A DNA stretch of 63,563 nucleotides from Oxalobacteraceae bacterium. Its GTDB lineage: Bacteria; Pseudomonadota; Gammaproteobacteria; Burkholderiales; Burkholderiaceae_D. Positions 46,298 to 55,594 of this stretch are shown piece by piece. Location of the stretch: NCBI GenBank assembly GCA_021768485.1, contig JAIZVZ010000011.1, positions 1 through 63,563 of the forward strand, in the 5' to 3' direction. The stretch's first letter is position 1. Each line of letters begins with the position of its first letter. A program made the translations under genes and the position numbers. Below the pieces are notes generated by a model. It saw nothing but the letters and a program-made list of their open reading frames with translations, did not search any database and was not told where the DNA came from.

Positions 46298-46323
46298 GGC
46301 GAACCGCGGTTCGCCTTTTTTTT
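46298..46323. terminator. Bidirectional terminator between pbpG and the IclR-family gene
   Basis: A perfect 18-bp palindrome GGCGAACCGCGGTTCGCC (46298-46315) is flanked by six As on one side and eight Ts on the other. It serves both convergent genes. Confidence 0.93.
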
Positions 46324-46328
46324 GCGAC

Positions 46329-47117
46329 TCAGGTTTCTTCTTGCGGCGAGTAGCCGAGCGTGAGCGAGATCTGGTTGGCGGTGGTGATCAGATCGTCGAC
46401 CCATTCGTCCTGCAGGCGGTCGGCCGGGGCCGAAATCGACAGCCCGGCAATCAATTTGCCGCTGTCGTCGCGAATGCCGGCGGCAATGCAGCGCACCCCG
46501 AGTTCCAGTTCTTCATTGTCGCGCGCATAGCCGCGCGCGCGCACCAGACTCAGCTCGCGTTCGAGCTTGGCCAGGTCGGTGATCGAATTCTTGTTGTGGC
46601 CGGCCAGGCCGGTGCGGGTGGCATAGGCGCGCACCGCTTTCGATTCGTCGATCGATAAAAACAGCTTGCCGGTCGAGGTCAGGTGCAGCGGCGCGCGGCC
46701 GCCGATCGCGCGCACCACCTGCATGCCGGAGCGTTCGGAAAAGGCGCGGTCGATATACACGATCTCGTCGCTCTGGCGCACCGACAGATTGATGGTTTGC
46801 TGGGTGCGGCGGTGCAGCGCGCGCATGAAGTCGAGCGAGGCTTCGCGTACCGAAAGCCGGCTCTTGACGATATTGCCCAGTTCCAGCAAGCGCATGCCGA
46901 GCCGGTACGTGCCCGGCTCGATGCGGTCGACAAAACGCGTGATGACCATGTCGTTGAGGATGCGATGCGCGGTCGACGGATGCAGGCCCGAAATCTTCGA
47001 CAACTCTTTCAGACTGACCGGATCGGGATAGGTGGCCAGCGCATCGAGCAGGCACACCATGCGCTCGATCACCTGGATCGAGGTCTTGCTTTCCGTTGTG
47101 GGAGGATCAAATTTCAT
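46329..47117 (-). CDS. IclR-family transcriptional regulator
   Basis: A 262-residue regulator. The N-terminal winged helix-turn-helix reads LSKISGLHPSTAHRILNDMV; the C-terminal effector domain has GRAPLHLTSTGKLFLS and GVRCIAAGIRDDSGKLIAGLSIS. The ATG of MKFDPPTTESK was chosen as the start, since the upstream codons look non-coding. No catabolic operon lies beside it, so the regulon is unknown. dgkA is divergently transcribed 188 bp away. Confidence 0.92.
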   Translation of the reverse strand: MKFDPPTTESKTSIQVIERMVCLLDALATYPDPVSLKELSKISGLHPSTAHRILNDMVITRFVDRIEPGTYRLGMRLLELGNIVKSRLSVREASLDFMRALHRRTQQTINLSVRQSDEIVYIDRAFSERSGMQVVRAIGGRAPLHLTSTGKLFLSIDESKAVRAYATRTGLAGHNKNSITDLAKLERELSLVRARGYARDNEELELGVRCIAAGIRDDSGKLIAGLSISAPADRLQDEWVDDLITTANQISLTLGYSPQEET

Positions 47118-47305
47118 GGCTTTTATTGTGCAATGCAATACGCCAAGTTTATACCATAATGTGAAAATGCATATCAAAATCGTGCAGTTTTTTGCAAACT
47201 TGCATTTTTACCGCGCGCCGCTGCGAAAAATGCTACAGCTTTGCGGCGCCGCGCTGCATAATGCGGAGCGCGACAAGCCTTACCTTAACCAACGCCATAG
47301 ACATT

Positions 47306-47734
47306 GTGAAAAAAAACGATCTCCCCTCCAGCGAGGCGGCCGCCGATCCTGCGCCGGCTGGCAGTCAGTTCAAAAGCAAAAGCGGCTGGCGGCGCGTGCT
47401 GGCCGCATTTTTTTATTCGATGGACGGCTTCAAGGCCGCCTGGCGCAATGAGCATGCTTTTCGGCAAGAACTGCTGCTGTGCCTGGCCGGTACGCTGATT
47501 GCCATCTTTTTGCCGGTCTCCATTTACCAAAAGTTGTTGCTGGTGGCTGTCCTGATCCTGGTCTTGATTGTCGAATTGATCAATTCGGCGATCGAGGCGA
47601 CGATCGACCGCATCTCGCTGGAACGCCATGCGATGTCGAAAAACGCCAAAGATTTTGGCAGTGCATCGGTCTTCCTGACACTGGCCCTGGCTGCTTTGGC
47701 CTGGATCGTGGTTTTGGTCGATCGTTTTTATTGA
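47306..47734 (+). CDS. dgkA: Diacylglycerol kinase
   Basis: A 142-residue small integral membrane kinase that recycles diacylglycerol. The DgkA core is clear: RNEHAFRQELLL, three hydrophobic helices, and ELINSAIEATIDRISLERHAMSKNAKDFGSA with the catalytic Glu. An N-terminal polar extension of about 25 residues precedes it. The reading starts at GTG 47306, the most probable start; no strong ribosome site is seen, and an ATG 45 bp earlier is an alternative. It is divergent from the IclR gene. Confidence 0.9.
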   Translation: MKKNDLPSSEAAADPAPAGSQFKSKSGWRRVLAAFFYSMDGFKAAWRNEHAFRQELLLCLAGTLIAIFLPVSIYQKLLLVAVLILVLIVELINSAIEATIDRISLERHAMSKNAKDFGSASVFLTLALAALAWIVVLVDRFY

Positions 47735-47901
47735 CGGTCGCGGTGCGCGCAAACTTCTGTGTAATTGATTATTTGCATCGCCGTTTTCGCTGCACCCGCA
47801 CATCGAAAGTTGTTAACGACTAATCACTTTTTGATTTAATCGTCAATTCAAACCGCTAAACAATTTACATTGATCTCATCTGCCTTATCAAGGTGATGAT
47901 C

Positions 47902-50900
47902 ATGACGTTCGATCTGATTACATTGCGCGATCGCATGCTGCTGGCGCTGGGCCGCAAGCTGATTTCGCAGGGCCAACTTGCGATGTTGGCAGAAATCGAC
48001 GCCGCGCAGCTGCAGCGGTTCTTCGACGGCGGGCGCGGTCTGTCGCGCGCCGCCATGCAGCGTGTGACGCAGGTACTGGACGGGCTCGATGCCAGCGCGC
48101 CGTGCCTGCCTGCCGTGTTTGCCAAGCGCCTGGCGGTCAAATTGCGCGACCAGCAATTGATCCTGTTCGGCGGCGCCGGCCTGTCCCATCTGTGCCCGCC
48201 ACAGGCGCCGCAAGCGCCGCGCCTGCCGCTGTGGCGCGGCCTGGCCGAGCATGTCGCCAATGTGTTTGCCGACGAAATGGTGCGGCCCGACGACTTCACG
48301 AGCCTGCCCGATTTTTTCGATTATCTGCAAATGCTGCCGCAGGGGCGGGCCAAGGTCGAACTGGCGCTGCGCGGCGCGCTCGACGACCGGCAGGTCGAGC
48401 TGTCGGCAACCCATAAAGTGCTCGGACAGCTGCCGTGGAGCGAAATCTGGACCACCAATTACGACGAACTGCTCGAGCGCGCGACCGCCCGCGTGGCGGT
48501 CAACGGCGAGCGCGAGTTTTTCCATATCCGCGAGCATGAGCGCAGCAACAAGGCCTTCGTGCTGCATCTGCACGGCACCTTGCTCGACCCGCACACGCTC
48601 GGCACCCAGGATTACCGGCGCTGGGAGGGCGCCAATCCGAAACTGGTCGCCTATATCCGCGAACGGCTGCTGAACCGGACCATTCTGTTTGCCGGTTACG
48701 GCCTGGGCGATCCCAATCTGGATCATGTGCTGAACTGGCTGCGCGCGCTCACCCATGGCTCGGAATTGCGCATGTTCGGCCTGTTCTGGCAGATGCCCGA
48801 GGTCCGCATCCGGCAGTTCGAGCAGCGCGATCGCATCGAGGCGGTGTCGCTGACCGAAGAGCGCCAATGGCACGACGCCTTTTCGCAGATTTTCAATGAA
48901 TGGCGCATCCTCGGCGCCACGCCGACGGTGGCGCGCGGACGCAGCGCCAGCCGGACGGCAGACCACGGCAAGAGCTCGCTGGCGGTCGAAGCGGCTGAAA
49001 ACAGTTATGCCAGAAGCCGCCTGGCCGAATCGCTGCGCGCGCGCTGGGACGACAGCGGCATCGCCCACCTGCATATCCCCGGGCCCAGCTATCGCCGGGC
49101 CCAGATCGGCATCGACGATATCTATGTCGAACCCGATCTGCACCTGCGCAAAATGGTCGCGCCCAAGCCCGGCACCGGCTTCAGCCTGACGCCGGCGGCC
49201 ATGCGCGGCGCGGCGCCCGCCTCTCCGCGTCGTCCCGCCCCGGCCGATTTCAAGACTTACCAGCAATGCTGCCAGGAAGTCGAGGCCTTCGAGGCCGATG
49301 GCTATGCGGCGCGCGCGCGCGAAGCGGCCGGCAGCTGCCTGGCCCAATACCGCTATGCGGTGGTGCTCGGCGAACCGGGCAGCGGCAAGAGCCTGATGCT
49401 GCGCTTCCAGGCCCGCCGTGCCTGCAGCGACTGGCTGGCCGGCACCGGCCCGATGCCGGTCTACCTGCGCCTGAACGGCTGGGAGGGGGGCCTCGAAGGC
49501 GACGGCGCCGAGCGACTGCTGCGTCATCTGCACGCGACCTTGCCGCTGTGGGCCGAAGTGAGCCGCGAGCAGGTGCAAAGCTGGCTCGAGGGCAGCCTGT
49601 GGTGGCTGCTCGACGGTCTCGACGAGATCCGCGACGCCCATCAGCGCGAACAGTTCCGGCTTGCCGTCTGCGAACTGGCGCGGGCCAGGCCGCAAGACCG
49701 GATCACGATCACCGCCCGCCCGCAGGGCTATGCCATGCCGCTCGGTACGCCGTGGCGCGAATTCGATCTGGCGGCCCTGACCGACGTCCAGGTCGGCATG
49801 GTCCTCGCACGCTGGGAACGCATCGCCTGCGAGCAGGGCGATTTGCCGATTTCGGCGGCCGATATCGACAAGGGCATGCATACCAACATCCAGCTGGCGA
49901 TCATGCGCCGCAATCCCCTGCTGCTGACGCTGGCGGTGCTGTTCTATCGCACCAGCGGCCGCCTGCCGCGCGACCGCTGGGAATATTACCAGCATGCCGA
50001 CGAAAACCTGCGCATCTACTGGCTGCGGCACCGGATTGCCCAGGAGCCGCTGGCGCTGGGGCGTCCGGCCGACGACTGGGGGCGCCTGCTCGGCGAGATT
50101 GCGCTGGACGGCATGCGGCGCGGCGTGGTGCGTTTCAGCCGCCAGCAATTGCAGGAATACGCCGGCCGTTTCTATGCGGCCCAAAGCTATACGCTGACCG
50201 AACAGATGCATCTGGTGCACGCCTTCGTGCGCGCCGCCGACGACCTGATCGGGGTGATGATCGCTTTTGCCCCCGGCGAATATGGTTTTCTGCATCTGAC
50301 CTTGCAGGAATATCACGCCGCACGGCGCCTGATTGTGGCCGACGACCTGCGCCGTCTGTGCATCGCCCGCCATTGGGACGATCCCGATTGGGCCGAAGTC
50401 TGGGCCCTTTACTGCAGTGGCGCCGCCACCCATGGCGAAATGGCCAAGGTCAGCGCCTTGTGGCAGGGCGCCATGGACAATTGCGCCGAGCTCGATCAGA
50501 TCCTGTGCCGTCCGCAGCAGGCGATCGTGCGCTGGGCCGGCCTGATGGGCGGCGAGGCGCTGCATCTGCCGATCTGGCGCATGATAGAAAACTGGTTGCT
50601 GCTGCAACTGGCTCCGGGGCAGTTGCAGCGCATCGCCGCCATCAATTTGCTGTGCGGCTGGCAGCACCGCTTTACGGCGCCGCTGCAAAAAGCCCTGCTG
50701 CTGGGGCTGTCCGACAGCGACGAAGCGGTGCGCGGCGCCAGCGTCGAGGCGCTGCAAAGCGTGGCCGGCCTGCCGCAGGTGGCGCAGGCTCTGCAGGCCG
50801 CGCTCGGCGATCCTGACGGTCAGGTGCGCTGGCAGGCGGCGCAGGCCTTGCAGGGGGTGGCCAACCAGGGCGACGTGCGCAAGGCCTTGCTCGGCGCGCT

Positions 50901-52179
50901 GGCCCATCGCGAACTGGTGGTGCGGCTGGCGGCGGTGCAGGCGCTGCGCAGCGTGGCCGGCCTGCCCGAGGTGCGCAGCGCCCTGCTGGCCGCGCTCGGC
51001 GATCCCGAGCTGGTGGTGTGCTGGACGGTCGCACATGCATTGCATGGCGTGGTCGAACAGGGCGTGGTGCGCATGGCGCTGCTGGCCGCGCTCAAGGATA
51101 GCGACAAGAAGGTGCGCTGGGCCGCCGTCGAGGCTCTGCATCCGGTGGCCGCGCATGCCGATGTGCAGGCCGCGATGCTGGGCGCGCTGGCCGATGGCGA
51201 CATGAGCGTGCGGCTGGCGGCGGTGGAAGCCCTGCAGGGGCTGGTCGAGCAGGAAGCGGTGCGCAAGGCCTTGCTCGACAAGTTGCAGGACAGCGAAGAA
51301 GCGATGCGCTGGGTGGTGGCGCAGGCGCTGCAGCGCATCAGCGGCCGCGGCGAGGTCCGCAAGGCGCTGCTTCTGGCCAGCAGCGACTCCGACAATTACG
51401 TACGGGCGGCCGCGCTGGAAGCCCTGCAGGCGCAGGCGGCCCTGCCGGAAGTGCGCAGCACGCTGTTTGCGGCGCTCGAGGACGACGATGAAAACGTGCG
51501 GCTGGCGGCCATCGAGGGGCTGCATCTGGTGGCCGGCCAGCCCGATGTGCGCGCCACCTTGCTGGCCGTGCTCGGCGACGCCGATGAAAACGTGCGGCTC
51601 GGCGCGGTAGTGGCGCTGCAGCGGGTGAGCAGCCATGCCGATGTCCGCCTGGCGCTCAGTCGTGCGCTGGGCGACTTCGATCAGGATGTGCGGCTGGCGG
51701 CGGTCAAGGCTTTGCAAGGCGTGGCCGGCCATCACGAAGTGCGCCGCGCCTTGTTGCGGGCGTTGTACGACACCCAGATTCGCTGGGCCGTGGTCGAAGC
51801 CTTGCAAAGCGTGGCCGGCTACCATGAAGTCGGCGCCGCGCTGCTGGCCTGCCTGAACGATGCCGATGGCGATGTGCGGCGCGCCGCCGCCAGCGCCCTG
51901 CAAGGCATTGTCAGCGGCCGCGGCGATGTCCGTGCGGCCTTGCTGGCGGCGCTGGCCGATGGCGTCGACGCGGTGCGCTGCGCCGCCGTCCAGTCGCTGC
52001 AGAAAATTGCCGGGATGGCCGAGGTAAGGGCGGCGCTGCTGGCCATTCTGCAGCGCCCGCAAGAGAACGAGGCGGTGCGCAAGGCCGCCATCGCCGCCTT
52101 GTCGGCCTGCGCGCGTTGCGAGCGCATCGACAAGGCGCTGCAGTCGAGCGCCGCGACGGCGCCGCATCCCGGAGCATGA
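47902..52179 (+). CDS. SIR2-NACHT-HEAT STAND NTPase (candidate antiviral immune sensor)
   Basis: A 1425-residue protein. Residues 1-75 form a small helical region of unknown type. A SIR2-like domain follows (about 83-320): FGGAGLS (91-95 GAGLS), TTNYDELLE (Asn186, Asp188), LHLHGTLLDP (His224) and GYGLGDPNLD, so the NAD-binding and catalytic residues are present. A linker (about 330-475) leads to a NACHT domain with Walker A GEPGSGKS (490-497), Walker B WLLDGLDE (Asp571, Asp574, Glu575) and the TITARP sensor (Arg606). Residues about 928-1410 are some 15 HEAT-like repeats of 32 residues. The start ATG 47902 was chosen because AAGGTG lies 7 bp upstream. No companion gene is present. NAD depletion on phage sensing is inferred from the family. 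Confidence 0.9.
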   Translation: MTFDLITLRDRMLLALGRKLISQGQLAMLAEIDAAQLQRFFDGGRGLSRAAMQRVTQVLDGLDASAPCLPAVFAKRLAVKLRDQQLILFGGAGLSHLCPPQAPQAPRLPLWRGLAEHVANVFADEMVRPDDFTSLPDFFDYLQMLPQGRAKVELALRGALDDRQVELSATHKVLGQLPWSEIWTTNYDELLERATARVAVNGEREFFHIREHERSNKAFVLHLHGTLLDPHTLGTQDYRRWEGANPKLVAYIRERLLNRTILFAGYGLGDPNLDHVLNWLRALTHGSELRMFGLFWQMPEVRIRQFEQRDRIEAVSLTEERQWHDAFSQIFNEWRILGATPTVARGRSASRTADHGKSSLAVEAAENSYARSRLAESLRARWDDSGIAHLHIPGPSYRRAQIGIDDIYVEPDLHLRKMVAPKPGTGFSLTPAAMRGAAPASPRRPAPADFKTYQQCCQEVEAFEADGYAARAREAAGSCLAQYRYAVVLGEPGSGKSLMLRFQARRACSDWLAGTGPMPVYLRLNGWEGGLEGDGAERLLRHLHATLPLWAEVSREQVQSWLEGSLWWLLDGLDEIRDAHQREQFRLAVCELARARPQDRITITARPQGYAMPLGTPWREFDLAALTDVQVGMVLARWERIACEQGDLPISAADIDKGMHTNIQLAIMRRNPLLLTLAVLFYRTSGRLPRDRWEYYQHADENLRIYWLRHRIAQEPLALGRPADDWGRLLGEIALDGMRRGVVRFSRQQLQEYAGRFYAAQSYTLTEQMHLVHAFVRAADDLIGVMIAFAPGEYGFLHLTLQEYHAARRLIVADDLRRLCIARHWDDPDWAEVWALYCSGAATHGEMAKVSALWQGAMDNCAELDQILCRPQQAIVRWAGLMGGEALHLPIWRMIENWLLLQLAPGQLQRIAAINLLCGWQHRFTAPLQKALLLGLSDSDEAVRGASVEALQSVAGLPQVAQALQAALGDPDGQVRWQAAQALQGVANQGDVRKALLGALAHRELVVRLAAVQALRSVAGLPEVRSALLAALGDPELVVCWTVAHALHGVVEQGVVRMALLAALKDSDKKVRWAAVEALHPVAAHADVQAAMLGALADGDMSVRLAAVEALQGLVEQEAVRKALLDKLQDSEEAMRWVVAQALQRISGRGEVRKALLLASSDSDNYVRAAALEALQAQAALPEVRSTLFAALEDDDENVRLAAIEGLHLVAGQPDVRATLLAVLGDADENVRLGAVVALQRVSSHADVRLALSRALGDFDQDVRLAAVKALQGVAGHHEVRRALLRALYDTQIRWAVVEALQSVAGYHEVGAALLACLNDADGDVRRAAASALQGIVSGRGDVRAALLAALADGVDAVRCAAVQSLQKIAGMAEVRAALLAILQRPQENEAVRKAAIAALSACARCERIDKALQSSAATAPHPGA
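50686..52110 (+). repeat. HEAT-repeat array with 96-bp period inside the SIR2-NACHT gene
   Basis: About 15 in-frame units of 32 codons (96 bp) with the core VRxALLAALgDxdexVRxAA and xxALQxVAG. One unit (about 51745-51835) is shortened by two codons and one is a codon longer. The units share long stretches of DNA identity, which marks duplication from within. Confidence 0.88.
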
Positions 52180-52351
52180 GGGGTGCCGATAGTGCCGGCA
52201 TGCCCGGATATGCCCAATTGCGATTGTGAAATCGATCGGCGAGCGCAGTCCCATATTTGGAATAGTCATATTAAATCTTGAAAACATTCGTTTTGTTTTT
52301 CATTCGCCGCCCTTATTCTCGACAGCGACCAAACAAAAAAGGGGAATACCG

Positions 52352-53416
52352 ATGCGATTGACTAACTGGCGGCAACAGCGTGCACGCAATGCACAAGGAC
52401 TATTGCGCCATGCCTTGCAATTAACTGTTGTCGGCGCGCTGAGCCTGGCCTGCCACGCCGGTGCGGCCCATGCGGCCGACATCACCTTGCTCAATGTGTC
52501 GTACGATCCAACGCGCGAACTCTATCAAGAGTTCGATCAGGCGTTTGCCAAGCAATGGAAAGCCAAGACCGGCGACAATGTCACGATCAAGCAATCGCAC
52601 GGCGGCTCCGGCAAGCAGGCGCGGTCGGTGATCGATGGCCTCGATGCCGATGTCGTCACGCTGGCGCTGGCCTATGATATCGATGCCATTGCCGACCATC
52701 ATTTGACGGCCAAGGATTGGCAAAAACGCTTGCCGCACAATAGTTCGCCGTACACCTCGTCGATCGTGTTTTTGGTGCGTAAAGGTAATCCGAAGCATAT
52801 CAAGGACTGGAACGATCTGATCAAGCCCGGCGTATCCGTGATTACGCCGAACCCGAAAACCTCGGGCGGTGCGCGCTGGAATTATCTGGCGGCCTGGGCG
52901 TACGCACTCAAGCAACCGGGTGGGACGCCGGAAACGGCCAAGCTGTATCTGAGCCGGCTGTATAAAAACGTGCCGGTGCTCGATTCCGGTGCGCGCGGCG
53001 CAACCACGACGTTCGTCGAACGCGGTATCGGCGATGTCTTGATCGCCTGGGAAAACGAAGCCTTGCTGGCAATTAAGGAGCTCGGTGTCGACAAGGTCGA
53101 GCTGGTGGCGCCATCGCTAAGCATTCTTGCCGAACCGCCCGTTGCGGTGGTCGACAAGACCGTCGACAAACGCGGTACGCGCGCGGTGGCCAAGGCCTAT
53201 CTCGATTATCTGTATAGCGAAGCAGGGCAAGAAATCGCAGCGAAAAACTACTACCGGCCGACCAACGAAAAAGTGGCCAAGAAATTCGCGGCGCAATTTC
53301 CAAAGCTGAAGCTGTATACCGTGGATGAGATCGCCGGCGGCTGGACCAAGGCTCAGGCCGTGCATTTTGCCGATGGCGGCGTGTTCGACCAGATTGTCCA
53401 GCACGGAAAAAAATGA
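52352..53416 (+). CDS. sbp: Sulfate/thiosulfate ABC transporter periplasmic binding protein
   Basis: A 354-residue periplasmic protein of the Sbp/CysP family. A twin-basic-leading signal peptide ([30 protein letters not shown]) is followed by [20 protein letters not shown] and the anion-binding [17 protein letters not shown]. The ATG was placed at MRLTNWRQQ, which has AAAGGGG 7 bp upstream. Its stop overlaps the start of the serine hydrolase gene by 4 bp. The cysTWA operon lies 2.2 kb downstream with its own second binding-protein paralogue between them. Confidence 0.93.
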   Translation: MRLTNWRQQRARNAQGLLRHALQLTVVGALSLACHAGAAHAADITLLNVSYDPTRELYQEFDQAFAKQWKAKTGDNVTIKQSHGGSGKQARSVIDGLDADVVTLALAYDIDAIADHHLTAKDWQKRLPHNSSPYTSSIVFLVRKGNPKHIKDWNDLIKPGVSVITPNPKTSGGARWNYLAAWAYALKQPGGTPETAKLYLSRLYKNVPVLDSGARGATTTFVERGIGDVLIAWENEALLAIKELGVDKVELVAPSLSILAEPPVAVVDKTVDKRGTRAVAKAYLDYLYSEAGQEIAAKNYYRPTNEKVAKKFAAQFPKLKLYTVDEIAGGWTKAQAVHFADGGVFDQIVQHGKK

Positions 53417-54081
53417 CGGCGACACGGCACGACAGTTTTGCCGGCCGGGCCATTGGTCCGGCTTTTTCCGTTGAAGCGGCTGCCGCCGCGGCAAGCGTTG
53501 TCGCCGAGGCCAATGCCGGGGCCGCCGATTTTGCCACCGGCGGGCCGGCCCTGCGCCTGCTGATCGTGCCCGGGCTTGACGATAGCGGCCCCGCGCACTG
53601 GCAAAGCCGCTGGCAGGCGCGTTGGCCGCATGCCGTTCGCGTGCAGCAGCGCGACTGGAGCAAGCCGCAACTCGAGCAATGGGCCGCGCGCGTGAGCGAG
53701 GCCTTGCAGCAGTCGAGTGCGCCGACCGTCATCGTTGCCCACAGCTTCGGCTGCCTGGCCAGCCTGTACGCGAAAGCGCCATCCAATCTGCTGGGCGCCT
53801 TGCTGGTGGCGCCGGCCAGTCCCGACAAATTCGGTATTGCCGCGGCACTGTCAGCAGTCAGGCCGTCTTTTGTCACGCGTGTGATCGCCAGCCGCGACGA
53901 TCCGTGGATGGCGTTCGACGATGCCTGCCAGTGGGCGCGGCGCTGGGGCAGCGTGTTTACCGATGCCGGCGCGCTCGGCCATATCAATGCCGACAGCGCG
54001 CTCGGCGAGTGGGAATTCGGCCTCGAACAGTTGCGCCAATTGCTGTTTTCTATCGGCCTGGTCCAGGCAGATGCGGCGTAA
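53413..54081 (+). CDS. RBBP9/YdeN-family serine hydrolase (alpha/beta fold)
   Basis: A 222-residue alpha/beta hydrolase. Core motifs: [19 protein letters not shown], the nucleophile elbow [10 protein letters not shown] with Ser, the acid in SRDDPWM and the catalytic His in [12 protein letters not shown]. The first 50 residues are Ala-rich and not part of the domain. It overlaps sbp by 4 bp (ATGA), so the two are translated together. The substrate is unknown; a link to organosulfur or ester metabolism is only suggested by the neighbour. Confidence 0.85.
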   Translation: MTATRHDSFAGRAIGPAFSVEAAAAAASVVAEANAGAADFATGGPALRLLIVPGLDDSGPAHWQSRWQARWPHAVRVQQRDWSKPQLEQWAARVSEALQQSSAPTVIVAHSFGCLASLYAKAPSNLLGALLVAPASPDKFGIAAALSAVRPSFVTRVIASRDDPWMAFDDACQWARRWGSVFTDAGALGHINADSALGEWEFGLEQLRQLLFSIGLVQADAA

Positions 54082-54233
54082 GCGGCATCGATTCATGCGG
54101 CCCTGATTCAGCTTGTCCTGATTCATGCAGCCCGGATTCATGCAAATGGATTCATGCAAATGGATTCTGCGCAGAGCCGGGCCGGCAATTCGCGGCGGCC
54201 GGCGCCGGCTTTGCAAGCGGCGCAATACGGCAT

Positions 54234-54270
54234 AAAAAAAGGGTGCCGGTCTCAAGACCGGCACCCTCTT
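54234..54270. terminator. Bidirectional terminator between the hydrolase and second sbp gene
   Basis: An 11-bp stem GGGTGCCGGTC (54241-54251)/GACCGGCACCC (54256-54266) with loop TCAA. Seven As lie on the left, giving a strong T-tract for the minus-strand gene at 54354-55370; the right side is a weaker TCTTTATT tract. Confidence 0.9.
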
Positions 54271-54353
54271 TATTGTCGCTCGGGATGCGCTGGCGATTAG
54301 CTGATACTTGCCAATCGGCGCGCCCGGCGCGTCACGTTGCACACGTGACCGGT

Positions 54354-55370
54354 TTACTTCTTGGATTGAAAAATTCGGTCGAATTCGCCGCCATCGTCGA
54401 AGTGTTTCTTTTGCGCGGCGCGCCAGCCGCCGAATACGTCGTCGATCGTAAACAAGGTGATCGGCTTGAAGTTGGCGGCATATTTTTTGGCGACGGTTTC
54501 CGAGCGCGGACGCAGGAAATGCTTGGCTGCGATTTCCTGTCCGTGTTCCGAATACAGGAACTGCAGATAGGCGGTGGCCTGCTTGCGGATGCCGCGCCGG
54601 TCAACGACCTTGTCGACGATGGAGACCGGCGATTCGGCCAGGATGGCGATGCTTGGATAGACGACTTCAAAGTTGTCGCCGAATTCCTTGCGCACCAGTT
54701 GCACTTCGTTTTCAAAGGTCACCAGCACGTCGCCGATCTGGCGCTGCGTGAAGGTGGTGGTGGCGGCGCGTCCGCCGGCATCGAGTACCGGCACATTCTT
54801 GAAGATGCGGGTCACCAGATCGCGCGCCTGGGCTTCGCTGCCGCCTTTTTTGATGACCGAGCCCCAGGCCGACAGATAGGTGTAGCGGCCGTTACCGGAG
54901 GTCTTGGGGTTGGGGACCACGACCTTGATGCCGGGCTTGCCGAGGTCGTCCCATTGCCGGATCTGTTTCGGATTGCCTTTGCGGACCAAAAACACCATGG
55001 TCGAATAGAACGGCGCCGAATGGTAGGGCAGGCGCTTGGCCCAGTCGGCCGGCACCAGGCCGTGGTCGGCCAGGATGTCGATATCGTTCGACTGGTTCAT
55101 CGTCACCACCGATGCTTCCAGGCCGTCGATGACCGAGCGCGCCTGTTTCGACGAGCCGCCATGCGACTGGTTGATCGTCACCGTTTCGCCCGTGGCTTTT
55201 TTCCATTCGGCGGCAAAGGCCGGGTTGATGTCCTTGTAAAACTCGCGGGCGACATCGTAGGACACGTTTAACAAGGCCGTGTCGGCAAGTGCGGGGGCGC
55301 TGCCCAGGGCCAGGGCGCAGACGGCGGCCAGGGCTGAGAGCGGTTTGGCGGCGCGGTGAAACAAGACCAT
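54354..55370 (-). CDS. Second sulfate ABC transporter binding protein
   Basis: A 338-residue periplasmic Sbp-family protein, paralogous to the protein at 52352-53416. It has a signal peptide (LSALAAVCALALGSAPALA) and then [37 protein letters not shown] and VVPNPKTSGNGRYTYLSAWG. The start MVLFHRAA has GGAG upstream; the frame is open for 32 codons before it but without a ribosome site. It diverges from cysTWA, with which it shares a 224-bp regulatory region. It may be the main partner of the permease. Confidence 0.93.
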   Translation of the reverse strand: MVLFHRAAKPLSALAAVCALALGSAPALADTALLNVSYDVAREFYKDINPAFAAEWKKATGETVTINQSHGGSSKQARSVIDGLEASVVTMNQSNDIDILADHGLVPADWAKRLPYHSAPFYSTMVFLVRKGNPKQIRQWDDLGKPGIKVVVPNPKTSGNGRYTYLSAWGSVIKKGGSEAQARDLVTRIFKNVPVLDAGGRAATTTFTQRQIGDVLVTFENEVQLVRKEFGDNFEVVYPSIAILAESPVSIVDKVVDRRGIRKQATAYLQFLYSEHGQEIAAKHFLRPRSETVAKKYAANFKPITLFTIDDVFGGWRAAQKKHFDDGGEFDRIFQSKK

Positions 55371-55425
55371 GATTACTCCGGGAAATAATATTTGATCGTC
55401 AATCATCGGGGATTTGTTCGCAAAA

Positions 55426-55470
55426 GCATACGATTGAATTTTCATATGCTTAGTCCGTATTCCCATATGC
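55426..55470. promoter_or_regulatory. Candidate CysB-type binding region between sbp and cysT
   Basis: CATATGC occurs at 55443-55449 and 55464-55470, 21 bp apart (two helical turns), and a related GCATACG at 55426-55432. The sites sit in the AT-rich divergent region of two sulfate genes, next to an operon carrying a CysB-type regulator. Binding is inferred. Confidence 0.4.
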
Positions 55471-55594
55471 GGAATTCCTGCTAGGGCAATGTCGTCTTAT
55501 TCGATTTAGATATATCGACATGTCTAAAAGGTAGTTAGTAATGTGCAAAGGAAATGTAATGATGGGTATCGACATCTGTATTTGAAGAGGCCCC

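Noticed and set aside
50686-52110. Regular DNA repeats that could suggest a CRISPR array
   Set aside because: The repeats are in frame, contiguous and protein coding (HEAT units), with no spacers.
47848-52287. A 1479-codon open frame opposite the SIR2-NACHT gene, also made of repeats
   Set aside because: Its composition (many Gln, His, Arg) is that of antisense reading of the HEAT repeats; the plus-strand gene has complete domain motifs.
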